Under the pieces are notes generated by a model. It did no database searches, was not told the DNA's origin, and was given only the letters and a program-made list of their open reading frames with translations. This document shows, one piece after another, positions 8,412 through 18,738 of a stretch of DNA of 64,000 nucleotides (positions are counted from its first letter, which is position 1; each line of letters opens with the position of its first letter). The stretch lies in assembly GCA_016786495.1 (NCBI GenBank), contig JAEUUJ010000025.1, forward strand, positions 25,435 to 89,434, read 5' to 3'. Source of the stretch: Cyclobacteriaceae bacterium. Lineage in GTDB: Bacteria; Bacteroidota; Bacteroidia; Cytophagales; Cyclobacteriaceae. The translations under genes were made by a program, and so were the position numbers.

Positions 8412-11400
8412 ATGAGAAGAATCCCCCTCCTGATGCTCATCCTGTGTGCAGCGTGCGTGCCTGCATTTTCTCAGGGTGAAATTCCTGTTGACATGTATAC
8501 GGGAACTCCTTCGATAACAATCCCAATTTGGAATGTCACCACCGGGAGTTTATCCGAACCTATATCATTATCATACAATGCAAATTCGGTTCGGCAAAAA
8601 TCATCAGTGGGACCCGGATGGTCGGTCAGTGCAGGAGGTTCAGTCTCCCGTGAAGTAAGAAGTTTTCCCGATGATGAAACCGGAACAGTGAAGGGATGGA
8701 TGTACGTAGCTTCCGGAACTAAGACAGCGGCAACGATTATCGATGAATTTACTCCAACCGCTGATACTGTTGCTGGTACTTCGCGGTCAGATGAAGCCTC
8801 CGACTATACTACGATTAGCGGGTTCAACTATGCGATGGACACGGAACCGGATGTTTTTTATTACAACGCGGGCGGAATATCCGGAAGTTTTGTAATTGGT
8901 CCCGATTTGAAAGCGCACACGATACCTTATCAGGACGTTACGATTGTGTTAGACTATCCCAACCTCGAGACGCCTTCAAATCCTGACAGGCAATTGACCG
9001 GATTTACCATCACCACCAATCAGGGTTACATTTACAACTTTTATACTCAAGTCACTGCAACTCGTAAGTCTTTCCTGCCCAGTATTTTAAATGGCACACC
9101 CACGGCCTATGCAATGACCGAATATGACCTGTATAAGACGCAAGTAACCTATACGCGCGAGTGGAAACTTACAAGTATTTACGCGCCAGATGGTTCGCAT
9201 ATCGATTTCAGCTATGTACCTTTTTCAGGATCGCATGCATCAAGTACATTGGAGCGTCAATTGGGTGCATACCAGTATCCGGATCCAATATATCCAACGC
9301 ATCCTCAAACTCTCCGGGTAGATATACAGTACACGACGCATTATTATGTTAGCACTACCACAAGCGACATAATACCTTGGATTGTTGCCGGTTCAACGGG
9401 ATCCAAGGTAGAATTCATGTACAGTGGCGAAATTCTGAAAAATATAAACATCAGTGATACCCGAAGGGGTAGTACTTCCGCTGAGCAGTTAGTCAAGACG
9501 TTTTTACTTGAATATTTATCGGTATCGGACGTTCTGGACGCCAGTAGCCAGGCAAATACAACACAGTTTTTAAAAAGCGTTACCGAATTCTCTGGTTGTG
9601 ACAGACTTCCACCATATCGATTTGAATACAAAGGCATTGAATACAAAGATCTAAATGTACCCACCGCAGGCTTATACTGGTCGCCGGTACGAGGTGTTGA
9701 TCTGTGGGGAACTCCAAATGGAACTGTTCAAGAGCGGTCAATTCCGAAAATTTACATATACCCCGAGAAGCCTACATGGGCCGACCGTTATGGCAGTTTT
9801 AAATTAGGTAACGCGGGTACAGAGTACATTTTAACAGGTGCTGACATGGGCGTTTCAGACTCTCACATGAAACTTGGAACATTATTGTCGATGACCAGCC
9901 CGGAAGGGGGCACCACAAGTTTTGATTTTGAGGCACATACATATGCTGGTGATGGATTTCAGAATATGCCGGCAGGTGGTCTCCGCATTCGTTCTATAAC
10001 TTATTTCGATGGATTTAACCCGATACCCGTTAAGAAGACCTTTGAGTACGAGCAAGGAAAACTGATTAGAAAGCCGATTTATGCTATGCCCACATACGCT
10101 TGGAAAAACGGTTCGGGCGTTGCGTACAATCTAACCAACTCCTCCGCACTTACCGACGAGGAGAAATGGAAGTACCCTTCACTCCGAACCTCGTTCAATC
10201 TTAGCCCCTCCGAAACAACTCACGGAAGTGTGGTAGGCTACAAAAAGGTTACAGTAAAACGGCCTGGTGCCGGCTACTCGGTTCATGAGTTTTATGTACC
10301 CGGAGCATATGGCCAACTTACGGATGGTCAGTGGAAGGCCGTCCCGGTAAGGATCGCGCGGCCAAATACAACACCGCTCATGACGCTTGGAAATTTTTCG
10401 GTAGCAGGCCAATGGGCCTTCCCGCACATTCCGAGTCCGGATTATGACTATCAGCGAGGTCTTCCTTGGCGAACAACTGACTTTAATGAAGCGGGCCAAA
10501 TGGTGAGCAGGTCTGTGACAACTTATCAGGATATTTATAAAACCGGAACCGCTCCGCTAAAAATTGGGGCTTTGAAATACGAACGCTTTCCCGGAACAGC
10601 GGGTGCCAACCGGATTTTTATGTTCGGCAAATATGACGTACCGACCGAGGCACAGCGCGTTCCAAAAAAAGTGGTCAATACCATTTATGAACCATCTACA
10701 GGGACGTATCTGAAAGACTCGATTGAATATCTCTATGAGAGCCCCAATCATAAATATCTCTCGAAAGTCAAGCGCTATGCCAGCGATGGGAAAATTTATA
10801 CAAGCTACATGCGATACGCAAAAGATTTTGCCAGTAGTTCCTCGGGTAACGATGATGCTGTGGCAATTCATTACATGAATATTTATGATCATGAGGGTAT
10901 ATTAATAGAAAGCTATAATACATTAAAGAACGCGACCGATTCTGCCGAATATGTAATTGGCGGCTCAGCAGCAAAATTCAGTGCTATGGGCTACAGCGCG
11001 GATAGGCATCTGCTTCGCTCCCGCTGGCAGCTTAAGGCAAATCCCCCATTTTTACTCAGCAGCTTTAATCCTTCAGCAGTCGTAATCGCGAGCGGGAACG
11101 GAAAATTTAAACTCGATTCGCGGTATGAGCGCACCGATTCTGTTCAGGTGTATTCGTCAATTCCGTTTAAGCCTAAAGTCACCCGAAACCCTGTTTCACG
11201 CCAAAACACAGTGATTGGCTATGGATATAGTTCAAGCCTGCCCGTGGTGCAATTGACGAATGTTCAGTTGAGTAACCCAACTGACCTACAAGCAGCATTT
11301 TCTGATTTTGAGACAACAACCGGTTTCGAATTTACAGAGGCCTCATCGTATTATGGAACCGGCAGGACTGGTTCACGAGCGTTCTATGCTAAGTACGCAC

Positions 11401-12512
11401 TCAGCAAGAACGTTACCCGTGCGCCTGCAGTGTCAAATTATATCCTTTCATTCTGGATTAAGAGCGATCAGACATTTGCGCTGAAAGTTTCCCTGCAAAC
11501 TACCGGTGGGACCGAATACTCATATGTTAATGTCACCGTACCCAACACAAGTTCGGTGTATAAATATGTTCAGGCGGTGATCCCTTTGACAGGAGTTCCT
11601 GCAGCCCCAGGTCAATTTAAGGTGGTGCTACAGGCTGCAAGTTTGCCTGCTCCATCGGTCGGAAATCCTTACCCCGGACAACTTTCAACCTCGCTCGTGA
11701 ACATTATCGATGATGTTTTCTTTTACCCGGAAAATGCTGACATGGTATCTACTACGTATACCGTTCCATTCGGAGCAGCATCCGTCACAACGGCTGGTGG
11801 TAGCACCTCCTATCAGGAGTACGATAAACTTGGCCGACCCAGATATACCTATGATCGTGATCGAAACATAGTGAGAAGAACCTCTTATAATTATCCAGTC
11901 GCAACCCCGCTATTCTCTGATTTTAGTATATCTGAATTTGGCTCGATATCCATTAATACGGCCGTCACGTTCACCGCGGCCGCAAACCCGTGTGTTTCGG
12001 AAACAATCACGTACGAATGGGATTGGGGGACAGGAACGTTTACTTCAGGAACGGCAATCCAAAGCCATACGTTTACGGCAACGGGATCATACGTGGTAAG
12101 ATTAAGAGTTACCAGTGCCAGCTATGGTTCGAAAACTTCAACGAAAACATTTAACGTTGTATATCCTCCGCTTGACGCTGAAATCTGCGCGAAGGGCGTG
12201 CACGAATTTGTTGGGACAAGTGTTGCAACCCAATACAGTTGTACGGCAATAACAGCTTCGCCTCCTACTTCATCGGGCGTTATTTTCCGGGTGACACCGC
12301 AAAATGCACTTTCGGGTGAAACATTCACCTATGTATGGCAAATAACTGATCTGGCTTCGATTAACTGGGTAAATATTGGAAGCGATTCCAACCAGTACAC
12401 CTATTCCAAAGTATTGCCAACAACTAAGAGTTTTGTGATGCGTTGTGTTGTCACGTCAAACCTGGGTCGAACAAAGACAACAACTGCCATGGAAGTAATT
12501 GTTACCCCGTAA
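8412..12512 (+). CDS. Secreted RHS-like partner protein with PKD and Ig-like domains
   Basis: This is a 1366 aa exported protein with signal peptide RRIPLLMLILCAACVPAFSQ. The mature N-terminus (VDMYTGTPSITIPIW, then SYNANSVRQKSSVGPGWSV) is the start seen in many Bacteroidota RHS-associated proteins and recalls SpvB/TcB-type shells. Many YD/RHS-like beta segments follow (for example KVKRYASDGKIYTSYMRYA). A PKD domain spans about residues 1195-1255 (TYEWDWGTGTFTSGTAIQSH) and a further Ig-like domain about 1265-1366. It has no tip domain and no type IX sorting tail. The 134 aa gene starts 10 nt downstream and the RHS protein follows, so the three form one operon. A partner role, for example building or docking the RHS cage, is inference. 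Confidence 0.75.
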   Translation: MRRIPLLMLILCAACVPAFSQGEIPVDMYTGTPSITIPIWNVTTGSLSEPISLSYNANSVRQKSSVGPGWSVSAGGSVSREVRSFPDDETGTVKGWMYVASGTKTAATIIDEFTPTADTVAGTSRSDEASDYTTISGFNYAMDTEPDVFYYNAGGISGSFVIGPDLKAHTIPYQDVTIVLDYPNLETPSNPDRQLTGFTITTNQGYIYNFYTQVTATRKSFLPSILNGTPTAYAMTEYDLYKTQVTYTREWKLTSIYAPDGSHIDFSYVPFSGSHASSTLERQLGAYQYPDPIYPTHPQTLRVDIQYTTHYYVSTTTSDIIPWIVAGSTGSKVEFMYSGEILKNINISDTRRGSTSAEQLVKTFLLEYLSVSDVLDASSQANTTQFLKSVTEFSGCDRLPPYRFEYKGIEYKDLNVPTAGLYWSPVRGVDLWGTPNGTVQERSIPKIYIYPEKPTWADRYGSFKLGNAGTEYILTGADMGVSDSHMKLGTLLSMTSPEGGTTSFDFEAHTYAGDGFQNMPAGGLRIRSITYFDGFNPIPVKKTFEYEQGKLIRKPIYAMPTYAWKNGSGVAYNLTNSSALTDEEKWKYPSLRTSFNLSPSETTHGSVVGYKKVTVKRPGAGYSVHEFYVPGAYGQLTDGQWKAVPVRIARPNTTPLMTLGNFSVAGQWAFPHIPSPDYDYQRGLPWRTTDFNEAGQMVSRSVTTYQDIYKTGTAPLKIGALKYERFPGTAGANRIFMFGKYDVPTEAQRVPKKVVNTIYEPSTGTYLKDSIEYLYESPNHKYLSKVKRYASDGKIYTSYMRYAKDFASSSSGNDDAVAIHYMNIYDHEGILIESYNTLKNATDSAEYVIGGSAAKFSAMGYSADRHLLRSRWQLKANPPFLLSSFNPSAVVIASGNGKFKLDSRYERTDSVQVYSSIPFKPKVTRNPVSRQNTVIGYGYSSSLPVVQLTNVQLSNPTDLQAAFSDFETTTGFEFTEASSYYGTGRTGSRAFYAKYALSKNVTRAPAVSNYILSFWIKSDQTFALKVSLQTTGGTEYSYVNVTVPNTSSVYKYVQAVIPLTGVPAAPGQFKVVLQAASLPAPSVGNPYPGQLSTSLVNIIDDVFFYPENADMVSTTYTVPFGAASVTTAGGSTSYQEYDKLGRPRYTYDRDRNIVRRTSYNYPVATPLFSDFSISEFGSISINTAVTFTAAANPCVSETITYEWDWGTGTFTSGTAIQSHTFTATGSYVVRLRVTSASYGSKTSTKTFNVVYPPLDAEICAKGVHEFVGTSVATQYSCTAITASPPTSSGVIFRVTPQNALSGETFTYVWQITDLASINWVNIGSDSNQYTYSKVLPTTKSFVMRCVVTSNLGRTKTTTAMEVIVTP

Positions 12513-12522
12513 CCCCTGAGCT

Positions 12523-12927
12523 ATGAACCGAATCTTCATCATCATAAGTCTTTTCTGCCTGCTGATTAGTAGTCGGGCAATAGCGCAGTCAAGTTTGCTT
12601 GACACAACGCATGTTTTCTCATCACACGTTAATGTTGACCTTCGTAGCGGACAGGTGCTCGCTGACACGTTTCATATTGAAATCAGCGCAAGTTCACTGA
12701 AGCTTCAGAGTACGCAACGAACCAGTGAATTTCCGGTTGAAAATGTTATCGGAACATGGACGGATATAAGTCAAGCCGGTGAGTTAACCTTTGATATTTT
12801 GGTGCTTGATGTTCGTGGTAAAGGAAGGCTTGAACGGGTAGACGGATCACTTTACCTGACTATAGATCTGTCTGAACGAAAAGACTGGATGAAACGGAGG
12901 TTCACCCTTAACACCACAATGCCATGA
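12523..12927 (+). CDS. Small secreted protein between the two RHS-type genes
   Basis: The 134 aa protein has a signal peptide (NRIFIIISLFCLLISSRAIAQ) and a compact, probably all-beta mature part of about 112 residues with no cysteines. I recognise no family. Its last codons overlap the start of the 1796 aa RHS gene (ATGA at 12924-12927), so the two are translationally coupled. Its fixed place between the PKD/RHS partner and the RHS effector suggests a structural accessory, chaperone or adaptor of the RHS complex. That is inference from position only. Confidence 0.65.
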   Translation: MNRIFIIISLFCLLISSRAIAQSSLLDTTHVFSSHVNVDLRSGQVLADTFHIEISASSLKLQSTQRTSEFPVENVIGTWTDISQAGELTFDILVLDVRGKGRLERVDGSLYLTIDLSERKDWMKRRFTLNTTMP

Positions 12928-15900
12928 GAAAGTTTATCACATTTCTGCTCCTCGCTGCCGCTTCCATTCCAGTTGCCGGAAATGGCTTCTTACCTCCGCC
13001 CTCAATGTCTGGCCCGTCAACGGTGGCGGCAGGAACGTCCAACACGTATTCCGTTACGGCTACCGGGGTAATTGCTCCGGTATGGAACATATCTTCAGGT
13101 ACAGCCACCATTAACAGTACCTGGACCAGCGGTAACACATACTATGCTTCCGTAACATGGACTACTTCAGGCACCGTTCAATTTCTGGACGAAGTGTCAG
13201 GAGGCGTGTCAATATCAAAATCAGTAACCGCAATTACAACTCCTGTCACAGTTCCGGCAACCACCTGCGGACCGGGCACAGTAACCCTTAGCGCTACTCC
13301 AGGCTCGGGTGGTGATAAAGTTCGGTGGTACACGGTGGCTTCGGGCGGAACCTATTTTAGCGAAGCCGCAACCTATACAACCGGTACCATTTCTACTTCG
13401 GTTACCTACTACGTAGAAACCTGGAGCACCTCCGCTTCGATGGCCGGACCTCGTGTTGCAATAGTTGCAGGCTATGGAGCGGTTCCCGGTGCTCCGGCAT
13501 CTGTAACACCAGCTTCGCTTTGCGGATCAGGTCCGCTTACACTTAGTGCCACGGCCGGAACCAATGCAAATACAATTCGTTGGTTTTCGTCTCCCGTAGG
13601 GGGAGATACGGTGCGCACCGGGCTTAGTTTAACGACACCATCACTCCGTTCACCCGTTATGTATTATGCAGCCAGCTACAACAGCACGAGCGGATGCCTT
13701 TCTACCAGAACACCTGTGTTGGCCAACGCAAACCCTAAACCTGCCGATTTAATGGCATGGTCTGCCGAGTCAGCGTATGGCTCAGGTACGGTAACGTTGA
13801 GAGGTTTGATGAGTACCGGATACGCCCAGGAAGGATTTTATAGTTACCAGCAGTTTGGCGACCTCGATACAGCGCACTACGAAGTCAGATGGTATGCAAC
13901 AAAAGCAAATGCAGATGCAAATACCGGCAGCCTCAAAACAGGAATTCCATTTACCACTCCCGAAATCTCAACTTCCACAATCTACTACGTTCGTGTTAAA
14001 GACAAAGCATCAAATTGCTATAGCGATGTGGGTCAGGGGACTGCGGTAGTTGTTCCATACATCTCTCAGGCAAGTGTTCAAACGGACGTTATTCGGGTTA
14101 CCGGGAAAAAAACAGATGCTTCACTAAATTCTCTTACCGATGCGGAGAAAACAACCTCTGTTTCCTACCTTGATGGCATCGGCAGAACCCAACAGCAAGT
14201 TATCGTAAGAGGGAGTACAGATGGAAAAGATATTGTTTCACCGGTTGAATACGACTCCTGGGGCCGGGCTTCAAAAAGCTACCTTCCGTACAAAGCCACA
14301 AGCACGGATGGATCTTTACACTCGGGGTACAAAGTTGAGCAAAAGAGCTTCTACCTTAACACGTCCGATAAGGTTGCAGATGATAGCGCAGCATATGCGG
14401 TTACGGTTTATGATACATCTCCGCTGGGGCGCGTTGTGGAGCAGGGTGGGGTGGGTAAAGGTTACCAGCCGGGGCAGAGCCATACTTCGAAAGTTGAATA
14501 CCTGTTTAACACCTCGGGCGACCAAGTGCGAAAGTTCTACGCAAACGGAGGCAGTACCGGCTACTATCCTGCCAATGCACTAAGTAAAATGAAATCCATC
14601 AGTGCCGATGGTAACCACACGCTTACGTTCACTGATGGCTCAGGCAATACGGTGCTGGTTCGCCAGCAACTTGCAGCAACGGTCGAGGGAGTTTATACCG
14701 ACTATCTCGAAACTTATTACGTTTATAATGACCTGGGCCAAGTTAATTTTATTATTTCACCCAAAGGCGTTGCTGAGTTGAAAGCCAACAGTTGGGCGTT
14801 TAATTCAACCATCAAAGACGGCTACTGCAATCAGTTCCGCTACGACAACAAGGGTCGCGTAATTGAAAAGAAGGTCCCTGGGCAGGCGTGGCAATACATC
14901 ATCTACGATCCGCTTGGACGCATCGTGCTCACACAAGATGGTATGCTCCGCCCCGACAACAAATGGATGTTTATCAAATATGATTTCAAAGGCAATGCCG
15001 TGATGACGGGATTGCACACCAATACCACCTACACCACCCGTGCCACGCTCCAAACCTACGTTGATGGATTGTATGTGGTCGGCCATGCCACGTTTGGTGA
15101 TGATAAATGGTATGAATATCAGGGTACCACCCTGGAAGGGTACACGAATGTGAGCTTTCCAAGTTCAAACCTGGAAGTGCTGGCGGTTAATTATTTCGAT
15201 GACTACGATTTCGACAACGCGAGTGGTGCCGATGTTTCGTATGTGAGTGCCGGGTTAACCGGTGAGCACACTCCGGCCACGTATAGCCTTGGCCGTGCCA
15301 CGGGCAGCAAACGAAAAATTCTGGGAACCAGCACATGGTTAAAGAGCTATGTTTTTTATGACGACCGGGGAAGAACCATCCAGGTGCAAACCACAAATAG
15401 CCTTAACACCAGTAACGTTGACCGCATAACCAATGCCTATGCGGATGATGGTCGCCTGTTGTTCAGCAAAAAACATCACAATAACGGAGCGTATGTGATC
15501 CTGAATAAGTATGAATACACAACCCGGGGTCAGCTTTGGAAGTTGTATCAGGATAACGCAGGCACAGGCAGTGCTTACCAATTGGTCGCTCAGTATGAAT
15601 ACAACGAGTTGGGCCAGTTGGTCGACAAGAAATTACACAATACAGGTGGAAGTAATTTTCTACAGAGTGTGGACTACCGGTATACTATCCGGGGGCAGTT
15701 GAAATCGATTAACAACAGTGAGCTGAGCAGCAACAGCAGTAATGACGAAACGAACGATTACTTCGGCATGGAACTGCTGTACCATGAGACCGAGAGCGGC
15801 CTCACCACCAGCGCCCGGTACGATGGAAACATCTCAGCGATGAAGTGGAAAACCATGGGCAGTGCTTCGGGCCCGGCCGGACAGCGCAGCTACGCCTATA

Positions 15901-18314
15901 CCTACGATAAAACCGGCAAGCTGACAACCGCTGCCTACAGGGCGAAAGAAAGTTCGTGGGATAAGGAAAGCGGGGCGCAAGACGAAACCCTGACCTACGA
16001 CCACAATGGCAACATCAAAACCCTTGAACGCAAGCAACGAAAACACCAGCTTACAGGTTTAACGGGTTCGTACACGAATGAAGCTATTGATAACCTCACC
16101 TATGCCTATAATTCATCGGACGCGAACAGCTTGCAAAAGGTAACGGACGCAGCTTCTACATCGGCTGCTTCCGGTTTTAACAATGGCAGCAGCAGCACCA
16201 GTAATGATTACACGTACGATGCTAACGGTAATTTATTAAGCGATGCCAACAAAGGTATTACCAGCATTGTGTATAACTTTTTAGGAAAACCTACGCAGGT
16301 AAACTTTTCGGACGGTAAGAAGATTGAATATGGGTACGATGCCGGCGGCAACAAGCTTACGCAGAAACTGTATCAGGGCACCACGTTGCAAACCACCACG
16401 CATTACGTAAATGGTTTTGTGTACGAAGCTGCTGGAGCGGGTTCACCGGTTCTAAGCTTCTTCGGTTCACCCGAAGGAAGGGTTGTGAACAATAGCGGCA
16501 CGCTTACCTATGAATATTCGATTGCCGACCATCAGGGCAATACGCGGGTGGTGTTTACATCGGCTACAATCGCACCAGAGGCTCCGGTAGCAACGTTTGA
16601 AGATTCAGGGGGCAATACAAATGAATACGTGAACGTGGTGGGCACTTACGTTGTTTCGGCAACCCTTGCCAACCATACTCCAGCGGGAAGTAAAGCTGTT
16701 CGCATGAATCAAAGTTATCCGGTGGGTCCCGGAAAAAGCTTTAAAGTTTATCCGGGTGATAAAGTAGACCCCAGTGTGTGGGCTTACTTTGAAGATGCTT
16801 CTGGCTATGGTACCAGCAGCCCGGCACTTGCAGCGATCATGGGCTCTGTAGCATCCATGTTTGGGGGTGTAAGTGGCGGCAGTGGAGAGAGTGGCAAGAT
16901 TTATTCGGGTATTAGCAACGCATTTTCGGCTACTGGCCTGGCGGGCAACCTTGGTAACTCGCGTCCGGCTGCCTATCTAAATTATATTTTGGTTGACAAG
17001 GATTATAAATTTCTCACGATGGGTTGGCAGGTAATCCCAAATACTAGCTTTACCAAAATGGAAGTGAAGTTTTCCGCACCGATTGTCGCTTCCGAAGAGG
17101 GCTACATGTATGTTTACCTGAGTTATGAAAACGAAAGTAATAACTTCGTATATTTTGATGATTTTAAGGTAAGCCTTCAACGTTCGAACGTGATCCAATA
17201 CAACGAATACTACCCGTTCGGTCTCCAAACATCCACCTCTTGGACAAGGGAAAACACGAAAGACAATAACTACTTATACAACGCCGCCAACGAACTCAAC
17301 AAAACCAGCGGTTGGTATGAGATGTTCTATCGTGGGTATGACCCGGCTATTGGCCGGATGCTACAGGTTGATCCGTACGCTCCGTTGTATGCAAGCCATA
17401 CAACGTACAACTATGCAGTGAATAACCCGGTGATGATGAATGATCCGAGTGGGGGAAAGGCAGATGTAATTGATCGTGCTCTTGGCAGCTTGAATCGGAT
17501 AAGTTCTCGTCTGGCGTCAACATATGCCAGTTACGCTAACGAATGGGCTTTCTCAGCAAGTTCCTATTTGATTGATCCAATATTTTACAGTGCGCAGGAT
17601 TACGCAAGAGGCGGCAGCCTGTTTACGCGAACAGCTGCGGAACGAGCCGAAGCTAAAGGAGAAGAACCGCCGCCAGGTAGTTACACCTTTACACACGAAA
17701 TAGATGGAATTTGGTATGGGGGTATCGTTACGTATGATGCCGATGGGATTATAGATTTGATTACGGCAGGTGCAACGCACGGGGACGGAGGCCCCTTAAT
17801 TGAAAAGAGCGCAATCATCTACGACCGTTCAACTGCAGATGTTTGGTATTCCGTTAACGGAACGCAGGGAGGAGAAAGATCGGACCCAAATAGACTTGAC
17901 AGATTTTTTGATATTGCAGGAAGGGCAGATGTGGTAGCGAGTTCCATATTAACTTCATTTAGTAAAGGTTTTGAAACTACATCGGAACAAATAGCAAGGT
18001 CTAAATACTGGACACAAGCCACTAAAAGTAGTACATCAACTTTTGCTAAAAACTTAAAGTTTGCCGGTTATGCTGGGATTGTTGCAAGTACATTTATAAG
18101 TGGGTATGAACTCTATTTGAATGGTGGTACTTGGGGCGGTTGGGCGAGATTCGGAGTAGGTTTGGCTATTACTGCGACAGGGTTTATACCATATGTTGGA
18201 GTGCCGATAGCAATTGGGCTGGGTGCTTACGAAGCGGCTGGTGGACTTGATGGATTTTATAAAGATATGGATACATACCAGTCAGTACATCGGCTCTTTA
18301 CGGGTGGAAAATAA
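12924..18314 (+). CDS. RHS-repeat polymorphic toxin-like protein with a hydrophobic C-terminal tip
   Basis: This is a 1796 aa exported protein (signal RKFITFLLLAAASIPVAG). Ig-like domains fill about residues 20-375. A DUF6443-type region begins near 385 (SVSYLDGIGRTQQQVIVRGS). Numerous YD/RHS repeats follow (YDPLGRIV, YDDRGRTI, YEYTTRGQL, YDANGNLLSD). The RHS-associated core has YYPFGLQTSTSW near 1427 and GYDPAIGRMLQVDPYAP, then NYAVNNPVMMNDPSGG, at about 1475-1512. In RHS proteins this core marks the boundary after which the variable toxin tip begins. The tip here is about 285 aa and ends in a Gly-rich hydrophobic region. Membrane genes that look like immunity proteins follow. There is no type IX sorting tail, so the export route beyond the signal peptide is unclear. 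Confidence 0.85.
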   Translation: MRKFITFLLLAAASIPVAGNGFLPPPSMSGPSTVAAGTSNTYSVTATGVIAPVWNISSGTATINSTWTSGNTYYASVTWTTSGTVQFLDEVSGGVSISKSVTAITTPVTVPATTCGPGTVTLSATPGSGGDKVRWYTVASGGTYFSEAATYTTGTISTSVTYYVETWSTSASMAGPRVAIVAGYGAVPGAPASVTPASLCGSGPLTLSATAGTNANTIRWFSSPVGGDTVRTGLSLTTPSLRSPVMYYAASYNSTSGCLSTRTPVLANANPKPADLMAWSAESAYGSGTVTLRGLMSTGYAQEGFYSYQQFGDLDTAHYEVRWYATKANADANTGSLKTGIPFTTPEISTSTIYYVRVKDKASNCYSDVGQGTAVVVPYISQASVQTDVIRVTGKKTDASLNSLTDAEKTTSVSYLDGIGRTQQQVIVRGSTDGKDIVSPVEYDSWGRASKSYLPYKATSTDGSLHSGYKVEQKSFYLNTSDKVADDSAAYAVTVYDTSPLGRVVEQGGVGKGYQPGQSHTSKVEYLFNTSGDQVRKFYANGGSTGYYPANALSKMKSISADGNHTLTFTDGSGNTVLVRQQLAATVEGVYTDYLETYYVYNDLGQVNFIISPKGVAELKANSWAFNSTIKDGYCNQFRYDNKGRVIEKKVPGQAWQYIIYDPLGRIVLTQDGMLRPDNKWMFIKYDFKGNAVMTGLHTNTTYTTRATLQTYVDGLYVVGHATFGDDKWYEYQGTTLEGYTNVSFPSSNLEVLAVNYFDDYDFDNASGADVSYVSAGLTGEHTPATYSLGRATGSKRKILGTSTWLKSYVFYDDRGRTIQVQTTNSLNTSNVDRITNAYADDGRLLFSKKHHNNGAYVILNKYEYTTRGQLWKLYQDNAGTGSAYQLVAQYEYNELGQLVDKKLHNTGGSNFLQSVDYRYTIRGQLKSINNSELSSNSSNDETNDYFGMELLYHETESGLTTSARYDGNISAMKWKTMGSASGPAGQRSYAYTYDKTGKLTTAAYRAKESSWDKESGAQDETLTYDHNGNIKTLERKQRKHQLTGLTGSYTNEAIDNLTYAYNSSDANSLQKVTDAASTSAASGFNNGSSSTSNDYTYDANGNLLSDANKGITSIVYNFLGKPTQVNFSDGKKIEYGYDAGGNKLTQKLYQGTTLQTTTHYVNGFVYEAAGAGSPVLSFFGSPEGRVVNNSGTLTYEYSIADHQGNTRVVFTSATIAPEAPVATFEDSGGNTNEYVNVVGTYVVSATLANHTPAGSKAVRMNQSYPVGPGKSFKVYPGDKVDPSVWAYFEDASGYGTSSPALAAIMGSVASMFGGVSGGSGESGKIYSGISNAFSATGLAGNLGNSRPAAYLNYILVDKDYKFLTMGWQVIPNTSFTKMEVKFSAPIVASEEGYMYVYLSYENESNNFVYFDDFKVSLQRSNVIQYNEYYPFGLQTSTSWTRENTKDNNYLYNAANELNKTSGWYEMFYRGYDPAIGRMLQVDPYAPLYASHTTYNYAVNNPVMMNDPSGGKADVIDRALGSLNRISSRLASTYASYANEWAFSASSYLIDPIFYSAQDYARGGSLFTRTAAERAEAKGEEPPPGSYTFTHEIDGIWYGGIVTYDADGIIDLITAGATHGDGGPLIEKSAIIYDRSTADVWYSVNGTQGGERSDPNRLDRFFDIAGRADVVASSILTSFSKGFETTSEQIARSKYWTQATKSSTSTFAKNLKFAGYAGIVASTFISGYELYLNGGTWGGWARFGVGLAITATGFIPYVGVPIAIGLGAYEAAGGLDGFYKDMDTYQSVHRLFTGGK
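17458..18311 (+). other. Variable C-terminal tip of the RHS protein (putative pore-forming effector)
   Basis: This marks the part of the RHS protein after the core motif NPVMMNDPSGG. The first half is hydrophilic. The last 90 residues contain two Gly-rich hydrophobic stretches (FAGYAGIVASTFISGYELY, and AITATGFIPYVGVPIAIGLG) separated by NGGTWGGWARFGVG. A hydrophobic hairpin of this type suggests a membrane-inserting or pore-forming toxin, which would suit membrane-located immunity proteins. By eye the DNA becomes more AT-rich here than in the RHS core, a usual sign of tip replacement. Function is inferred; no nuclease or protease motif is visible. Confidence 0.6.
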
Positions 18315-18326
18315 AGCAAGACATAC

Positions 18327-18707
18327 ATGAAAAAGATTCATAGTTTCATTTTTTATAGTTTATATAATTTTTTTGTAAAAATTGGAAGAAAGGACATCCC
18401 TGAACGGAAAGCTGTAGTAGTTTTAAGCCTATGGGAATCTCTTTATTTATTAATTCCTTTTGGTCTAATAAGATACTTTATAAGTATAGATTTAAGATTT
18501 CCAACTCCTGTTGTTGGTGGCTTGTGCATCCTGATATGTATAATAAATTTTTATTATTGGGTCTATACAAAAAGGTACTTAAGGATTTATAGAGACTTAA
18601 AAAAGGATATTGAATTTAATAGAAAGTATGGAGTTATTATTCCATCTATATTTTTTCTCATACCGATTTTGACTCCAATAGTATTTGCGTTTACAATATG
18701 GAGTTAA
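18327..18707 (+). CDS. Putative immunity protein, small multispanning membrane protein (copy A)
   Basis: This 126 aa protein starts 12 nt after the RHS stop codon. It has three or four hydrophobic segments (SLWESLYLLIPFGLIRYFI, VVGGLCILICIINFYYW, IIPSIFFLIPILTPIVFAF), with a basic cytoplasmic loop between the last two (KRYLRIYRDLKKDI). The gene is markedly AT-rich compared with the RHS core. Position directly behind a polymorphic-toxin tip is the classic place for the cognate immunity gene, and a membrane immunity protein fits a pore-forming tip. Two further small membrane proteins downstream (19184, 19787) share the layout. The family is not one I can name. Confidence 0.65.
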   Translation: MKKIHSFIFYSLYNFFVKIGRKDIPERKAVVVLSLWESLYLLIPFGLIRYFISIDLRFPTPVVGGLCILICIINFYYWVYTKRYLRIYRDLKKDIEFNRKYGVIIPSIFFLIPILTPIVFAFTIWS

Positions 18708-18738
18708 TTACCAAACGCAAGGAAAAGGGCCGCATTTA

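Noticed and set aside
8412-18314. Insecticidal Tc toxin complex (TcB/TcC)
   Set aside because: The first gene has an SpvB-like opening and the last an RHS core with variable tip, but there is no TcA-type pore gene and the PKD/DUF6443 features match the Bacteroidota RHS type.
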